A DNA stretch of 64,000 nt from Sideroxyarcus sp045866275. GTDB taxonomy: Bacteria; Pseudomonadota; Gammaproteobacteria; Burkholderiales; Gallionellaceae. A program made the translations under genes and the position numbers. The notes beneath the pieces are model-generated. The model was not told where the DNA came from and searched no databases. It worked only from the letters and a program-made list of their open reading frames with translations. The first letter of the stretch is position 1. Each line of letters opens with the position of its first letter. Positions 24,229-33,144 of this stretch are shown one piece after another. The stretch spans positions 8,446 to 72,445 of the forward strand of contig BAAFRX010000013.1 of the NCBI GenBank assembly GCA_045866275.1. Reading direction: 5' to 3'.

Positions 24229-26191
24229 CGCCGGTGACCTCGTTCCCGTGATATTCCAGCCAGGCGCGGCGCGCGCCCGACTCCTGTTTGCCCATCAGCA
24301 TGTTCATGACGCGGTGTGTATCTTCTTTTGAAGATGCATCCAGTGCCACGCACAGCGCGCGTCGCGCATCCGGGTTCATGGTGGTGTCCCACAACTGTTC
24401 CGGATTCATCTCGCCCAGACCTTTGAAGCGCGAGATCGACCACGCGCCCTCGCGCACCTTGTCCTTGCGCAGACGGTCTTCGATGGAAGTCAGTTCGTCT
24501 TCGTTCAGCGCGTAGATCTTGCGCATCGGCTTCTTGCCCTGCGCGGGCACGTCGACACGGAACAGCGGCGGTTGTGCGAGGAAGATATGGCCGTCGGCGA
24601 CCAGCCGCGGGAAGTGGCGGAAGAACAGCGTCAGCAGCAATGTGGCGATGTGTGAACCGTCCACGTCCGCATCGGCCATGATGTAGATGCCCTTGTAGCG
24701 CAAGCCGGACAGGTCGACGTTGTCGCTCAGGTCGTGCGGATCGACACCGATGGCCACCGCGATGTCATGCACCTCGGCATTCGCGAACAGACGGTTGCGA
24801 TCCACCTCGAAAGTATTGAGCACCTTGCCGCGCAACGGCAGGATGGCCTGGAACTCCTTGTTGCGTCCCTGCTTGGCAGAACCGCCCGCAGAGTCACCCT
24901 CGACCAGGAACAGTTCATTGCGATCCGGATTGAAATCTGCCGCATCGGTCAGCTTGCCGGGCAGCACCGCGACCGCAGAACCTTTCTTCTTTTCCACCTT
25001 CTGCGCCGACTTCATGCGGCTCTGCGCCTGCTTGATCACCACCTCGGCGATGCGCTTGCCATAATCGACGTGATCGTTCAGCCACAGCAGCAGCGGGTCG
25101 CTGACCATGGTGGACACCAGCTTCAGTGCGGTGCGTGACACCAGCCTGTCCTTGGTCTGTCCCTGGAAGGAAGGATCGAGCACCTTGGTGGACAGCACGA
25201 AGCTGGCGCGGTTGGCGACGTCGTCCGAAGTCAGCTTCACGCCCTTGGGCAGCATGCCGTGCAGTTCGATGAAACCCTTCACCGCGTTGAACATCGCGTC
25301 GCGCAGGCCGGAATCGTGCGTGCCGCCGTTCCAGGTGGGGATCAGGTTCACATAGGACTCGCGCGTGATCGCGCCTTCCTCGGTCCAGGCCAGCGCCCAG
25401 GCCGCGCCTTCGCCCTCGGCATAGTTGTCATCGTGCTTGCCGACGTAGCGTTCGCCGGAGAAGATCGGCGCGATCAGCGTGCCGCCGTCCTCCTGCGCGT
25501 CCAGTGCCTGCGTCAGATAACCGCGCAGACCGTCCGGATAGTTCCATTCCTTGCGCTCGCCGGTCTTCTCGATCAGCAGCGTGACGGTCACGCCCGGCAG
25601 CAGCACCGCCTTGGAGCGCAGCGCGCGTTCCAGCTGCACGAGGTTGACGTTGGGCGCGTCGAAGTATTTCGTGTCCGGCCAGGCGCGCACGGTGGTGCCG
25701 GTCTTGCGCTTGGGACATTCGGCGATGCGCTGCAGTGGCTGTCTGGCGACGCCGTGCTCGAAACGCAGGAAGTGTTCGCCGCCGTCGCGGAACACGGTGA
25801 CCTCGAGCGCGGTGGATAACGCATTGGTGACCGCCACGCCCACGCCATGCAAACCGCCGGAGAACTGGTAGGCACCGCCGGCTTCCTTGTCGAACTTGCC
25901 GCCCGAGTGCAGCACGGTGTAGGCCACCTCGACCACGGACTTCTGCTCTTCCGGATGGATGCCCACCGGGATGCCGCGCCCGTCGTCCTGCACCGACACC
26001 GAACCGTCGATGTGGGCGGTGACGAAGATGTTCCTGGCAAAACCCGCTAGTGCCTCGTCGCAGGCGTTATCCACCACCTCGGCGATGATGTGGTTGGGAT
26101 TGTCCAGCGTGGTGTACATGCCGGGGCGCTGGCGCACGGGATCCAGGCCGCGCAGCACCTTGAATGACGACTCATCGTAATTGACGCTCAA
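24221..26191 (-). CDS. parE: DNA topoisomerase IV subunit B (ParE)
   Basis: ParE is the ATPase of topoisomerase IV. The 656-residue protein has the GHKL ATP site (EVVDNACDEALAG, DDGRGIPVG, GGLHGVGVAVTNALS), the transducer lysine loop (QTKDRL), and the TOPRIM motifs EGDSAGG and DADVDGSHIATLLL. The C-terminal tail is GYRK-like with FKGLGEMNPEQLWDTTM. It precedes and overlaps parC, so the two subunits are coupled. It lies 33 nt downstream of the symporter gene. Confidence 0.97.
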   Translation of the reverse strand: MSVNYDESSFKVLRGLDPVRQRPGMYTTLDNPNHIIAEVVDNACDEALAGFARNIFVTAHIDGSVSVQDDGRGIPVGIHPEEQKSVVEVAYTVLHSGGKFDKEAGGAYQFSGGLHGVGVAVTNALSTALEVTVFRDGGEHFLRFEHGVARQPLQRIAECPKRKTGTTVRAWPDTKYFDAPNVNLVQLERALRSKAVLLPGVTVTLLIEKTGERKEWNYPDGLRGYLTQALDAQEDGGTLIAPIFSGERYVGKHDDNYAEGEGAAWALAWTEEGAITRESYVNLIPTWNGGTHDSGLRDAMFNAVKGFIELHGMLPKGVKLTSDDVANRASFVLSTKVLDPSFQGQTKDRLVSRTALKLVSTMVSDPLLLWLNDHVDYGKRIAEVVIKQAQSRMKSAQKVEKKKGSAVAVLPGKLTDAADFNPDRNELFLVEGDSAGGSAKQGRNKEFQAILPLRGKVLNTFEVDRNRLFANAEVHDIAVAIGVDPHDLSDNVDLSGLRYKGIYIMADADVDGSHIATLLLTLFFRHFPRLVADGHIFLAQPPLFRVDVPAQGKKPMRKIYALNEDELTSIEDRLRKDKVREGAWSISRFKGLGEMNPEQLWDTTMNPDARRALCVALDASSKEDTHRVMNMLMGKQESGARRAWLEYHGNEVTGDV

Positions 26192-26224
26192 CGGAGACTC
26201 CTGAATAGAACAACTTGCTGATTA

Positions 26225-27517
26225 TTAACCTTTGGCTGCGGACGGAGGCGTGTCGGGCAACACGTTCTCCTCGCCATCCAGACGCGCGATGATAACCGCC
26301 CCGCAGGAATCGCTGAAGACATTCACTGCAGTGCGGCACATATCCAGCACGCGATCCACCGCGAGGATGAGACCGATGGCCTCCAGCGGCAGGCCGATGG
26401 CGCCGAGGATGATGGCGATGGCGACCAGGCTGGCGGAGGGGATGGCCGCCACGCCGATGGAGGTGACCAGCGCCAGCAGCACGACGGTGAACTGCTGCAC
26501 GAAGCCTAGCTCGATACCATAAGCCTGCGCGATGAACATCGCCGCCACGCATTCATACAGCGCGGTGCCGTCCATGTTCACCGTCGCGCCCAGCGGCAGC
26601 ACGAAGCTGCTGGTGCGGTTGGAAACGCCCGCGTTCTTCTCCACGCATTCCATGGTCAGCGGCAGGGTGGCGGCGGAGGAGCTGGTGGAGAAAGCGGTGA
26701 GCAGGGCGGGGGCCATGGCGCGGTAATGGCGCAATGGGTTCACGCCGCCCACGAAATACAGCAGGGCGGGCAACACCAGCAGGGAATGCACGGCCAGCCC
26801 GGCCAGCACGCTGAAGAAGAACCAGGCCAGCGGCACGATGGCGGCGAAGCCGGTGCTCGCCACCACTTTCGCTACCAAGCCGAACACGCCGATGGGCGCG
26901 AACTTCATCACCCAGTCGGTGATCTTCATCATCACCTGGAACAGCCCGTTCCAGAACTTGTACTGACTCTCGGCGTAGGACTCCTCGATCCTGGTCATGA
27001 AGAAGCCGAACAGCAGGCTGAAGAAGATCAGCCCCAGCATCTGCCCGTCCGCCGCCGCCGACACGAGGTTGGTCGGCACCATGCGCAGAAAGATGCCGAC
27101 CAGATCGCCCGCACCTTTGCCTTCCATGCTGGCGACCGTTTCCTCGCTCACCTGCGCCATGCCGAGTCGTTCCTTCGCCGGTTGGCCGTCGATGATGCCG
27201 GGTGCGGTCATGTTGACGATGGCGAGGCCGATCAGGATGGCGAACAGGCTGGTGGTCGCGTAATAGGTCAGCGTTTTTGCGCCCAGCCGCCCGAACGCGC
27301 AGCCCCCGCCGATGCCCGCGATGCCGACGATGATGGAAGAAACCACCAGCGGCACGATCAGCATCTTCAAGGCATTGAGGAACAGCGTGCCGATGAAATC
27401 GAACACCGCGTACCAGCGCACGCCGAACAGCGTCGCGTCGGTACCCGCCAGCGAGTCGGCGAGTGCGGCCAGCAGCAGGGCGATGAGGATCTGCCAGTGC
27501 AGTTTGAGTGGGGTCAT
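26225..27517 (-). CDS. Dicarboxylate/amino acid:cation symporter (DAACS family)
   Basis: The 430-residue inner-membrane protein has eight membrane helices and the two re-entrant loops of the GltP/DctA family. HP1 is serine rich (AFSTSSSAATLPLTMECVE) and TM7 carries the sodium/substrate motif GATVNMDGTALYE. It would import glutamate, aspartate or C4-dicarboxylates with Na+ or H+. The gene lies between lplT and parE on the same strand with 61-nt and 33-nt gaps; exact substrate is not evident. Confidence 0.92.
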   Translation of the reverse strand: MTPLKLHWQILIALLLAALADSLAGTDATLFGVRWYAVFDFIGTLFLNALKMLIVPLVVSSIIVGIAGIGGGCAFGRLGAKTLTYYATTSLFAILIGLAIVNMTAPGIIDGQPAKERLGMAQVSEETVASMEGKGAGDLVGIFLRMVPTNLVSAAADGQMLGLIFFSLLFGFFMTRIEESYAESQYKFWNGLFQVMMKITDWVMKFAPIGVFGLVAKVVASTGFAAIVPLAWFFFSVLAGLAVHSLLVLPALLYFVGGVNPLRHYRAMAPALLTAFSTSSSAATLPLTMECVEKNAGVSNRTSSFVLPLGATVNMDGTALYECVAAMFIAQAYGIELGFVQQFTVVLLALVTSIGVAAIPSASLVAIAIILGAIGLPLEAIGLILAVDRVLDMCRTAVNVFSDSCGAVIIARLDGEENVLPDTPPSAAKG

Positions 27518-27578
27518 GGTTGCAAGTGATTCAGAATGCGCCGGTGGTTAGACCGGCGCTGACCGATGAGCGGTCGCA

Positions 27579-28805
27579 TCACAGATTCCCTGCGTCCTGA
27601 TCATGCCCGTGTTTGCGGTACAACAAGGACATGATGCTGATCAGCAGCATGCCGAAGATGAATATGATGAGGTAGATCGACCAGTCCAGTTTGTCCATCA
27701 GCGCGTACAAGGCAAGCATCAAAAAGATGCTGATGTTCTCGTTGAAGTTCTGCACGGCAATGGAGCGTCCTGCACCCATCAGCAGGTGGCCGCGATGCTG
27801 CAACAGGGCGTTCATCGGCACCACAAAGAAGCCGGCCATGATGCCGATGCCGATGAGCAGCAGAATCGCGACCAACGGGCTTTTGACCAGGATCATCGCC
27901 AGCACCAGTATGCCCATGCCGATGCCGACCGGGATCACTTTCACGGCATGGTTCAGCTGCACGAAGCGCGCGGCCAGAATCGAGCCGATGGCGATGCCGA
28001 CCGCGACCCATGCCGTGAGTTTGGCGGCTTCGCCGATGTTGTAATGCAGAGCGACACCTGCCCAGGCCAGCACCAGCAGGCGCAAGGTCGCACCGGCCCC
28101 CCAGAATAGCGTGGTTACCGCCAGCGAAACCTGTCCCAGCGGATCTTTCCATAACAGCGTGAAGCAGTGCCAGAAATCCTTGAGCAGGAACAGCGGGCTG
28201 CGCGACAGGGGTTTGTGCTCAATCGGCACCAGCGGGATATAGAGGTTAAATAGCGCCGCCAGCAGATAGATCAGGAAAATGATGAAGATGGCCAATTCCG
28301 GCGGGGTTACCTGCGCGGGAACGTGCAGTGCGTGCATGAGCACATGAGCGGTACTCGGGGTGACCAGCATGCCGCCGATTACGGCGCCCAGAATGATCGC
28401 GGCGACCGTCAGCCCTTCCATCCAGCTATTTGCCCACACCAGCCTGTCGTGCGGCAGATACTCGGTGAGGATGCCGTATTTTGCGGGCGAATAGGCCGCC
28501 GCGCCGAACCCCGCCAGGCCGTAGGCGAGGAGGGGATTTATCCCGACCAGCATAGCCAGACAACCGGCCATCTTGATCGCGTTGCTGATCAGCATCACGC
28601 GCCCCTTGGGCAGTGAATCGGCGAATGCGCCAACGAAAGGCGCGAGCAGGATGAACGACACGATGAACGCCTGCTGCAGCACCGGCGTGTGCCAGCTTGG
28701 GGCATGAACTTGTTTGAGGAGCGCAATCGCGGCAAACAGCAGCGCATTGTCGGCGAGCGCGGAAAAGAACTGTGCCGTGAGGATGATGTAGAAACCGCGC
28801 TTCAT
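27579..28805 (-). CDS. lplT: Lysophospholipid transporter LplT
   Basis: LplT is a major-facilitator protein that flips lysophospholipids across the inner membrane for re-acylation. The 408-residue protein starts MKRGFYIILTAQFFSALADNALLF and has about twelve membrane segments, with PAKYGILTEYLP and the loop-2 motif GAFADSLPKGRVM. No acyltransferase (Aas) domain or gene is attached. The first 14 codons and the upstream region are part of a 107-bp tandem repeat, so two further copies of the start region precede the gene. Confidence 0.93.
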   Translation of the reverse strand: MKRGFYIILTAQFFSALADNALLFAAIALLKQVHAPSWHTPVLQQAFIVSFILLAPFVGAFADSLPKGRVMLISNAIKMAGCLAMLVGINPLLAYGLAGFGAAAYSPAKYGILTEYLPHDRLVWANSWMEGLTVAAIILGAVIGGMLVTPSTAHVLMHALHVPAQVTPPELAIFIIFLIYLLAALFNLYIPLVPIEHKPLSRSPLFLLKDFWHCFTLLWKDPLGQVSLAVTTLFWGAGATLRLLVLAWAGVALHYNIGEAAKLTAWVAVGIAIGSILAARFVQLNHAVKVIPVGIGMGILVLAMILVKSPLVAILLLIGIGIMAGFFVVPMNALLQHRGHLLMGAGRSIAVQNFNENISIFLMLALYALMDKLDWSIYLIIFIFGMLLISIMSLLYRKHGHDQDAGNL

Positions 28806-29020
28806 TTTCTTTCGGCGGAGGCTAATGCGCTCGACGCGTTAAGGACAGTTTCATCGTCCGGCCGTAGCCAAAAGAACTGTGCCGTGAGAATGATGTAGAA
28901 ACCGCGCTTCATTTTCTTTCGGCGGAGGCTAATGCGCTCGACGCGTTAAGGACAGTTTCATCGTCCGGCCGTAGCCAAAAGAACTGTGCCGTGAGGATGA
29001 TGTGGAAGCCGCGTTTCACG
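28763..29020 (-). repeat. 107-bp tandem repeat, three copies, covering the lplT start
   Basis: Copies begin at 28763, 28870 and 28977. The first two (107 bp each) differ at one base; the third is partial (about 44 bp) and diverged. Each holds the first 14 codons of lplT. From the extra starts (ATG at 28912, GTG at 29019) each repeat encodes a 36-residue peptide that begins with the lplT N-terminus, runs off into the upstream sequence and stops at a TGA overlapping the next ATG (ATGA). The three starts are therefore chained. This is most of the 498-bp gap between lplT and alr. Confidence 0.92.
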
Positions 29021-29303
29021 TTTGGGTAGGGTTGAAATGACGGCGTTTTATATCATGAAACATTGAGTGCGTTGGTTAAATTCTCGATTCTGCACACACT
29101 TTTCAAGACGCGCCGGGGGTGGCGTCTGTCTATCCTGTGGATCGGACTTCAGTCCGACAAAAATCACCCATCCCTTGCCCGGTCGAAATACGGTCTGCAG
29201 GCCGATTTTCGGTGCGATGCAAGAGTCATTCCTCCCCCAAATGTTACGCAACGCACTGTCATGGCTGCTATCATTCGCGGCACGTTAACCCTTTCAAATC
29301 GCC
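28806..29303. other. Gap between lplT and alr
   Basis: The left 215 bp are the tandem repeat described at 28763-29020. The right part holds an AT-richer stretch (29030-29100) that may contain the divergent promoters, then a half-palindrome TCGGACTTCAGTCCGA (29142-29157) of the dispersed family seen in earP and a weaker palindrome CGGTCTGCAGGCCG (29191-29204). I see no further gene. Confidence 0.6.
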
Positions 29304-30365
29304 ATGTCCCGCCCCATCCATGCCCGCATCGACCTGGCCGCGCTTCAGCACAATCTGCATACGGCGCGCCGTGCCACTTCGGCGCGCGTGATGGCGGTCG
29401 TCAAGGCGAACGGTTATGGTCACGGCCTGTTGCAGGCGGCGGATGCGCTGCGCGATGCCGACGGGTTTGCCTTGCTCGATGTGCGCGATGCAGTGCAATT
29501 GCGCGAAGCGGGTTTTCGCCAGCCCATTTTGCTGCTGGAAGGCTTTTTTTCGCGTGACGAATTGCCGCTTCTGGCCGAATACGAATTGACCAGTGTCATC
29601 CACAACCAGAGTCAACTGGATTGGCTGGAAGCCTATCCACGTCGCAATGGCCTGCCGGTCTGGCTCAAACTCAACAGCGGCATGAATCGGCTGGGCTTTG
29701 CCTCGGCAGAATTTCCCGCTGTTCTGGAAAAAGTGAAAGCCCATCGGGCAGTGCGCGATGTGACCTTGATGACCCACTTTGCGCAGGCGGACGAAGCGGC
29801 GGGTGTCGAACCTCAGCACGAGGTGTTCAGGCAAGTGGCGGGCGCGCAGCGCTTGCCTTGTTCGCTGGCCAACTCCGCTGCGCTGCTGCGCTATCCCGCC
29901 ACGCACGGCGACTGGGTGCGCCCCGGCATCATGCTTTACGGCAGTTCGCCCTTTGCCGATGTTGCCGCCGAAACGCTCGGCTTGCGCCCCGTCATGACCT
30001 TGAGCAGCGCGATCATCTCGATCCGGCAGCTGAAGGCCGGGGAGGCGGTCGGTTACGGCGCGACCTTCCGCGCCGACCGTCCCATGCGCATCGGCACTGT
30101 GGCCTGCGGCTATGCTGACGGCTATCCGCGCCATGCACCCACCGGCACGCCTATCCTGGTGGAGGGACAGCGCACACGCCTTCTGGGGCGCGTCTCGATG
30201 GATATGCTGGCGGTGGACTTGAGCGATGTTCCCGCCGCAAAGATCGGCAGCCGTGTGGTGCTGTGGGGCGAAGGAATGGCGGTGGATGAGGTCGCACGTG
30301 CGGCCGGTACCCTCAGCTACGAATTGCTGTGCGCGCTGGCGCCGCGGGTGCCGCTGTCTTTCTGA
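29304..30365 (+). CDS. alr: Alanine racemase
   Basis: Alr makes D-alanine for peptidoglycan. The 353-residue PLP enzyme has the lysine motif VMAVVKANGYGHG (Lys about residue 34), the N-terminal barrel segments LNSGMNRLGF and MTHFAQAD, the AVGYGATFRA segment, and the second-site region GRVSMDMLAVDLSD. Length is normal. Its 3' end overlaps the convergent selU gene by 49 bp. Confidence 0.97.
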   Translation: MSRPIHARIDLAALQHNLHTARRATSARVMAVVKANGYGHGLLQAADALRDADGFALLDVRDAVQLREAGFRQPILLLEGFFSRDELPLLAEYELTSVIHNQSQLDWLEAYPRRNGLPVWLKLNSGMNRLGFASAEFPAVLEKVKAHRAVRDVTLMTHFAQADEAAGVEPQHEVFRQVAGAQRLPCSLANSAALLRYPATHGDWVRPGIMLYGSSPFADVAAETLGLRPVMTLSSAIISIRQLKAGEAVGYGATFRADRPMRIGTVACGYADGYPRHAPTGTPILVEGQRTRLLGRVSMDMLAVDLSDVPAAKIGSRVVLWGEGMAVDEVARAAGTLSYELLCALAPRVPLSF

Positions 30366-31408
30366 AGCGAGGCGAGGAGTTCGCGCGCGATCCCGCGCAT
30401 CGCCTCCGGCGAGGTATCCTGCAGCGAGATTAGTTGCGCCCGTTGCAGTCCGCTGAAGTGCTGGCCCAGCGAGCGGAGGTATGTCGGGTCGTAATGCAAT
30501 GCCAGCAGTTCCGCCACCAGCGCCGCAAAGTCTCCGCCATTTATCAGGTGTTCCCAGTGCGCCATCTTCTTTGCCCCGTGAAATGGCCGCAACGGTTGCA
30601 GGCGTTCGATCAGGGTGTCGGGTGCCTCGGTGAAATGACGGTAGTCTTCCAGCAACAGCGCGATGCGCGCCTCGCGTGCGGTGTCCAGCAATAGGCATTC
30701 TCCGCCGTGTGTCGCATTCACCAGCGCAAGCGGCAGGGCGATGCGCCCGATCTTGTTGCTTTCGGCTTCGACGAATACCGGCTGCGCCGGATCGAATCCC
30801 TGCAGCGTCTGCACCAGCGTGGTGTCGAACCAGCGGGGCGAAGGCTGGTCCTGCAGCGGTATCCCGCCCAGCACCGAACCGCGATGGCGCGCCAGCCCTT
30901 CCAGATCGAGCACCTGCGCGCCTTCGGCCGCCAGCGCTTCGAGCAGACGCGTCTTGCCGGAGCCGGTCGCCCCGCAGATGACGCGGTAATTGAAACGGTC
31001 GGGCAAGGTCTCCAGTTTGTCCAGCACATCGCGCCGCCAGGTTTTGTAGCCGCCTTCCAGTTTGTGCGCTGCCCAGCCGATCTGGCCGAGAATGATGCTC
31101 ATCGCGCCGCTGCGCTGTCCGCCGCGCCAGCAATAGACCAGCGGCTTCCAGGATTTTGGCTGGGCGTGGAAACGCGTTTCAATGTGGTGAGCGATGTTCT
31201 TCGCCACCAGCGCCGCGCCGACCTTGCGCGCCTCGAACGGCGAAACCTGTGTGTATAAGGTTCCCACGGTGACGCGCTCTGCATTCGACAGCACCGGACA
31301 ATTGATCGCGCCGGGAATATGGTCGTCGGCAAATTCGGCGGGCGTGCGCACGTCGATGATTTCGTCAAACTGGGCGAGCTGTGATAGGTTCGCGGTTCTG
31401 AAAAGCAT
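30317..31408 (-). CDS. selU: tRNA 2-selenouridine synthase SelU (MnmH)
   Basis: SelU converts 2-thiouridine to 2-selenouridine at the wobble base of some tRNAs, using selenophosphate. The 363-residue protein has an N-terminal rhodanese domain (IIDVRTPAEFADDHIPGA start; catalytic Cys in VYCWRGGQRSG, about residue 97) and a P-loop domain (CGATGSGKTRLLE, about residue 147). The ATG at 31408 faces selD, which supplies selenophosphate, with 18 nt between their start codons. A much longer in-frame start further right lies inside selD and is rejected. Confidence 0.96.
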   Translation of the reverse strand: MLFRTANLSQLAQFDEIIDVRTPAEFADDHIPGAINCPVLSNAERVTVGTLYTQVSPFEARKVGAALVAKNIAHHIETRFHAQPKSWKPLVYCWRGGQRSGAMSIILGQIGWAAHKLEGGYKTWRRDVLDKLETLPDRFNYRVICGATGSGKTRLLEALAAEGAQVLDLEGLARHRGSVLGGIPLQDQPSPRWFDTTLVQTLQGFDPAQPVFVEAESNKIGRIALPLALVNATHGGECLLLDTAREARIALLLEDYRHFTEAPDTLIERLQPLRPFHGAKKMAHWEHLINGGDFAALVAELLALHYDPTYLRSLGQHFSGLQRAQLISLQDTSPEAMRGIARELLASLQKDSGTRGASAHSNS

Positions 31409-31426
31409 ATTTGAAATGGAGTGGAG

Positions 31427-32467
31427 ATGTCTGAAGTCAAATTGACCCGATTGTCTCACGGTGGCGGATGCGGCTGCAAAATCGCGCCGGCGTTGTTGCA
31501 GGAGATTCTGGGTGAGGTCGGGCAGAAGCTGTCCTTTCCCGATTTGCTGGTGGGAACGGAAACCAGCGACGATGCGGCGGTGTACCGCCTCAACGACCAG
31601 CAGGCGGTCATTGCCACCACCGATTTTTTCATGCCCATTGTTGACGATCCGTTCGATTTCGGGCGCATCGCCGCCACCAACGCCCTTTCCGACGTATATG
31701 CCATGGGCGGCACGCCCATCATGGCGCTGGCCATCGTCGGCATGCCCATCGACAAGCTGCAGCCGGACACCATCCGCCGCATCCTGCAAGGCGGCGAAGC
31801 GGTGTGCCGCGATGCCGGAATCCCCATTGCGGGCGGGCATTCGATCGATGCGCCGGAACCGATCTACGGTCTGGCCGCGCTCGGCATCGTGCATCCAGAC
31901 CATGTGAAGAAGAACAATGCGGCGCGCGACGGTGACGTGCTGATCCTCGGCAAGGGCCTAGGCATCGGCGTGCTGGCGGCGGCGATGAAAAAAGAGCTGC
32001 TGTCCGAGGCTGGCTATGCCCAGATGATTGCCACCACGACGCAACTGAACCGCGTGGGCAGCCAACTGGCCGCGATGCCGGCGGTGCATGCGCTGACCGA
32101 TGTGACCGGTTTCGGCCTGCTCGGCCACTTGCTGGAGATTTGCCGCGGTTCTGCATTGGGCGCGGCGGTGCATTTCAACCAGGTGCCCCTGTTGTCCGAA
32201 GCGTTGCCGCTGGTGCGGCAGGGCATCGTGGCCGGCGCGATTGCGCGCAATCTGGCGAGCTACGGCCACGAGGTGGATTTTGCGCCGGGGCTGGCCGAAT
32301 GGCAGCGCCAACTGCTGGCCGACCCGCAAACCAGCGGCGGCCTGCTCGCCGCCGTGGCACCGGAAGCGGCCGCAGAGGTGCTGGCGTGTTTTCATGCGGC
32401 AGGCTGCGCGCAGGCGGCGGTGATCGGCAAATTGCACGCCGGCGCGGCACGCGTGGCGGTCGGTTGA
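31427..32467 (+). CDS. selD: Selenide, water dikinase SelD
   Basis: SelD makes selenophosphate from selenide and ATP. The 346-residue protein has the glycine-rich catalytic loop GGGCGCK (Cys rather than selenocysteine) about residues 14-20, followed by DDAAVYRL, TTDFFMPIVDDPFDFGRIAA and GGHSIDAPEPIYGLA. The ATG at 31427 follows GGAGTGGAG; a GTG two codons earlier is possible. The partner gene selU is divergent. No selA/selB is visible, so selenophosphate use here is shown only for tRNA. Confidence 0.96.
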   Translation: MSEVKLTRLSHGGGCGCKIAPALLQEILGEVGQKLSFPDLLVGTETSDDAAVYRLNDQQAVIATTDFFMPIVDDPFDFGRIAATNALSDVYAMGGTPIMALAIVGMPIDKLQPDTIRRILQGGEAVCRDAGIPIAGGHSIDAPEPIYGLAALGIVHPDHVKKNNAARDGDVLILGKGLGIGVLAAAMKKELLSEAGYAQMIATTTQLNRVGSQLAAMPAVHALTDVTGFGLLGHLLEICRGSALGAAVHFNQVPLLSEALPLVRQGIVAGAIARNLASYGHEVDFAPGLAEWQRQLLADPQTSGGLLAAVAPEAAAEVLACFHAAGCAQAAVIGKLHAGAARVAVG

Positions 32468-32468
32468 C

Positions 32469-32543
32469 TGGTACCCCGGACGGGAATCGAACCTGTAACT
32501 AGCCCTTAGGAGGGGCTTGTTATATCCATTTAACTACCGGGGC
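32469..32543 (-). tRNA. tRNA-Arg (anticodon CCU)
   Basis: On the minus strand the sequence folds as a complete cloverleaf. The acceptor stem is GCCCCGG with CCGGGGT, the D arm contains GTTAAATGGATATAAC, the anticodon stem AGCCC/GGGCT encloses loop CTCCTAA (anticodon CCT), and the T arm is ACAGG-TTCGAAT-CCTGT. The CCA end is encoded. It lies 1 nt past the selD stop, in the opposite direction. A TAGAAT at 32554-32559 (read on the minus strand) is a likely -10 box. Confidence 0.96.
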
Positions 32544-32601
32544 AAGGGCGCGCATTCTAACGTAAAATCGCGCGCCCGCAGTCACTGGCAAGGAGCAGAA
32601 A

Positions 32602-33144
32602 TTGAAAGGGTTGATCTTGTTTGGTCTGATCGCGGCGGGGGCCTTGCTGGCGAGCCAGATGGCGCGTGCAGGCGAGTTGCCGCAAGTGGGCGAGGCTGCG
32701 CCGGATTTCAATCTGCCGGACCAGGAAGGCAAGTCGCGTCAGTTGCGCGATTTCGCCGGGAAATGGCTGGTGCTTTATTTCTATCCCAAAGACGACACGC
32801 CGGGCTGTACGCAAGAGGCGTGCGCTTTCCGCGATGATTTGAGCAGGCTCGAAAAACTGGGCGCGCAGGTGGTCGGGGTGAGTGTGGATGACGGGGCGAG
32901 CCATGCCGGGTTCTCCGCAAAATATCACCTGCCGTTTCCGCTGCTGGCGGACGTGTCCGGCGCCGTGGCAGAGCGTTACGGGGCGTTGACGGATTTGCGG
33001 GTGTTCAGGTTTGCCAAACGCTACACCTTTTTGATCGACCCGCAGGGCAGGATCGCCAAGGTGTATCGGAAAGTGGAGACGTCCAAACATTCGGCCGAAA
33101 TCATCGGTGATTTGCAGCAATCAATCTTGAAAGGTCAGGAATGA
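32602..33144 (+). CDS. Exported Bcp-type peroxiredoxin
   Basis: The 180-residue protein has a signal peptide (LILFGLIAAGALLASQMARA) and then a Bcp-type peroxiredoxin: YFYPKDDTPGCTQEACAFRDD, where the peroxidatic cysteine has a resolving cysteine five residues later. It would reduce peroxides in the periplasm, unlike the cytoplasmic one-Cys Bcp encoded at 10399. The TTG at 32602 is preceded by AAGGAG. Its stop overlaps the next ATG (ATGA), so it is coupled to a membrane protein gene that could supply electrons or anchor it. Confidence 0.9.
   Translation: MKGLILFGLIAAGALLASQMARAGELPQVGEAAPDFNLPDQEGKSRQLRDFAGKWLVLYFYPKDDTPGCTQEACAFRDDLSRLEKLGAQVVGVSVDDGASHAGFSAKYHLPFPLLADVSGAVAERYGALTDLRVFRFAKRYTFLIDPQGRIAKVYRKVETSKHSAEIIGDLQQSILKGQE

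Noticed and set aside
28763..29020. CRISPR array
   Set aside because: The units are directly adjacent copies of 107 bp without unique spacers, and they contain coding sequence of lplT.
31409..31903. N-terminal extension of selU by 165 codons
   Set aside because: It is antisense to selD, and the rhodanese domain of SelU begins right at the chosen ATG.
32469..32543. Integrated element at the tRNA-Arg gene
   Set aside because: No integrase, direct repeat of the tRNA end or foreign gene block is seen on either side; neighbours are ordinary genes.
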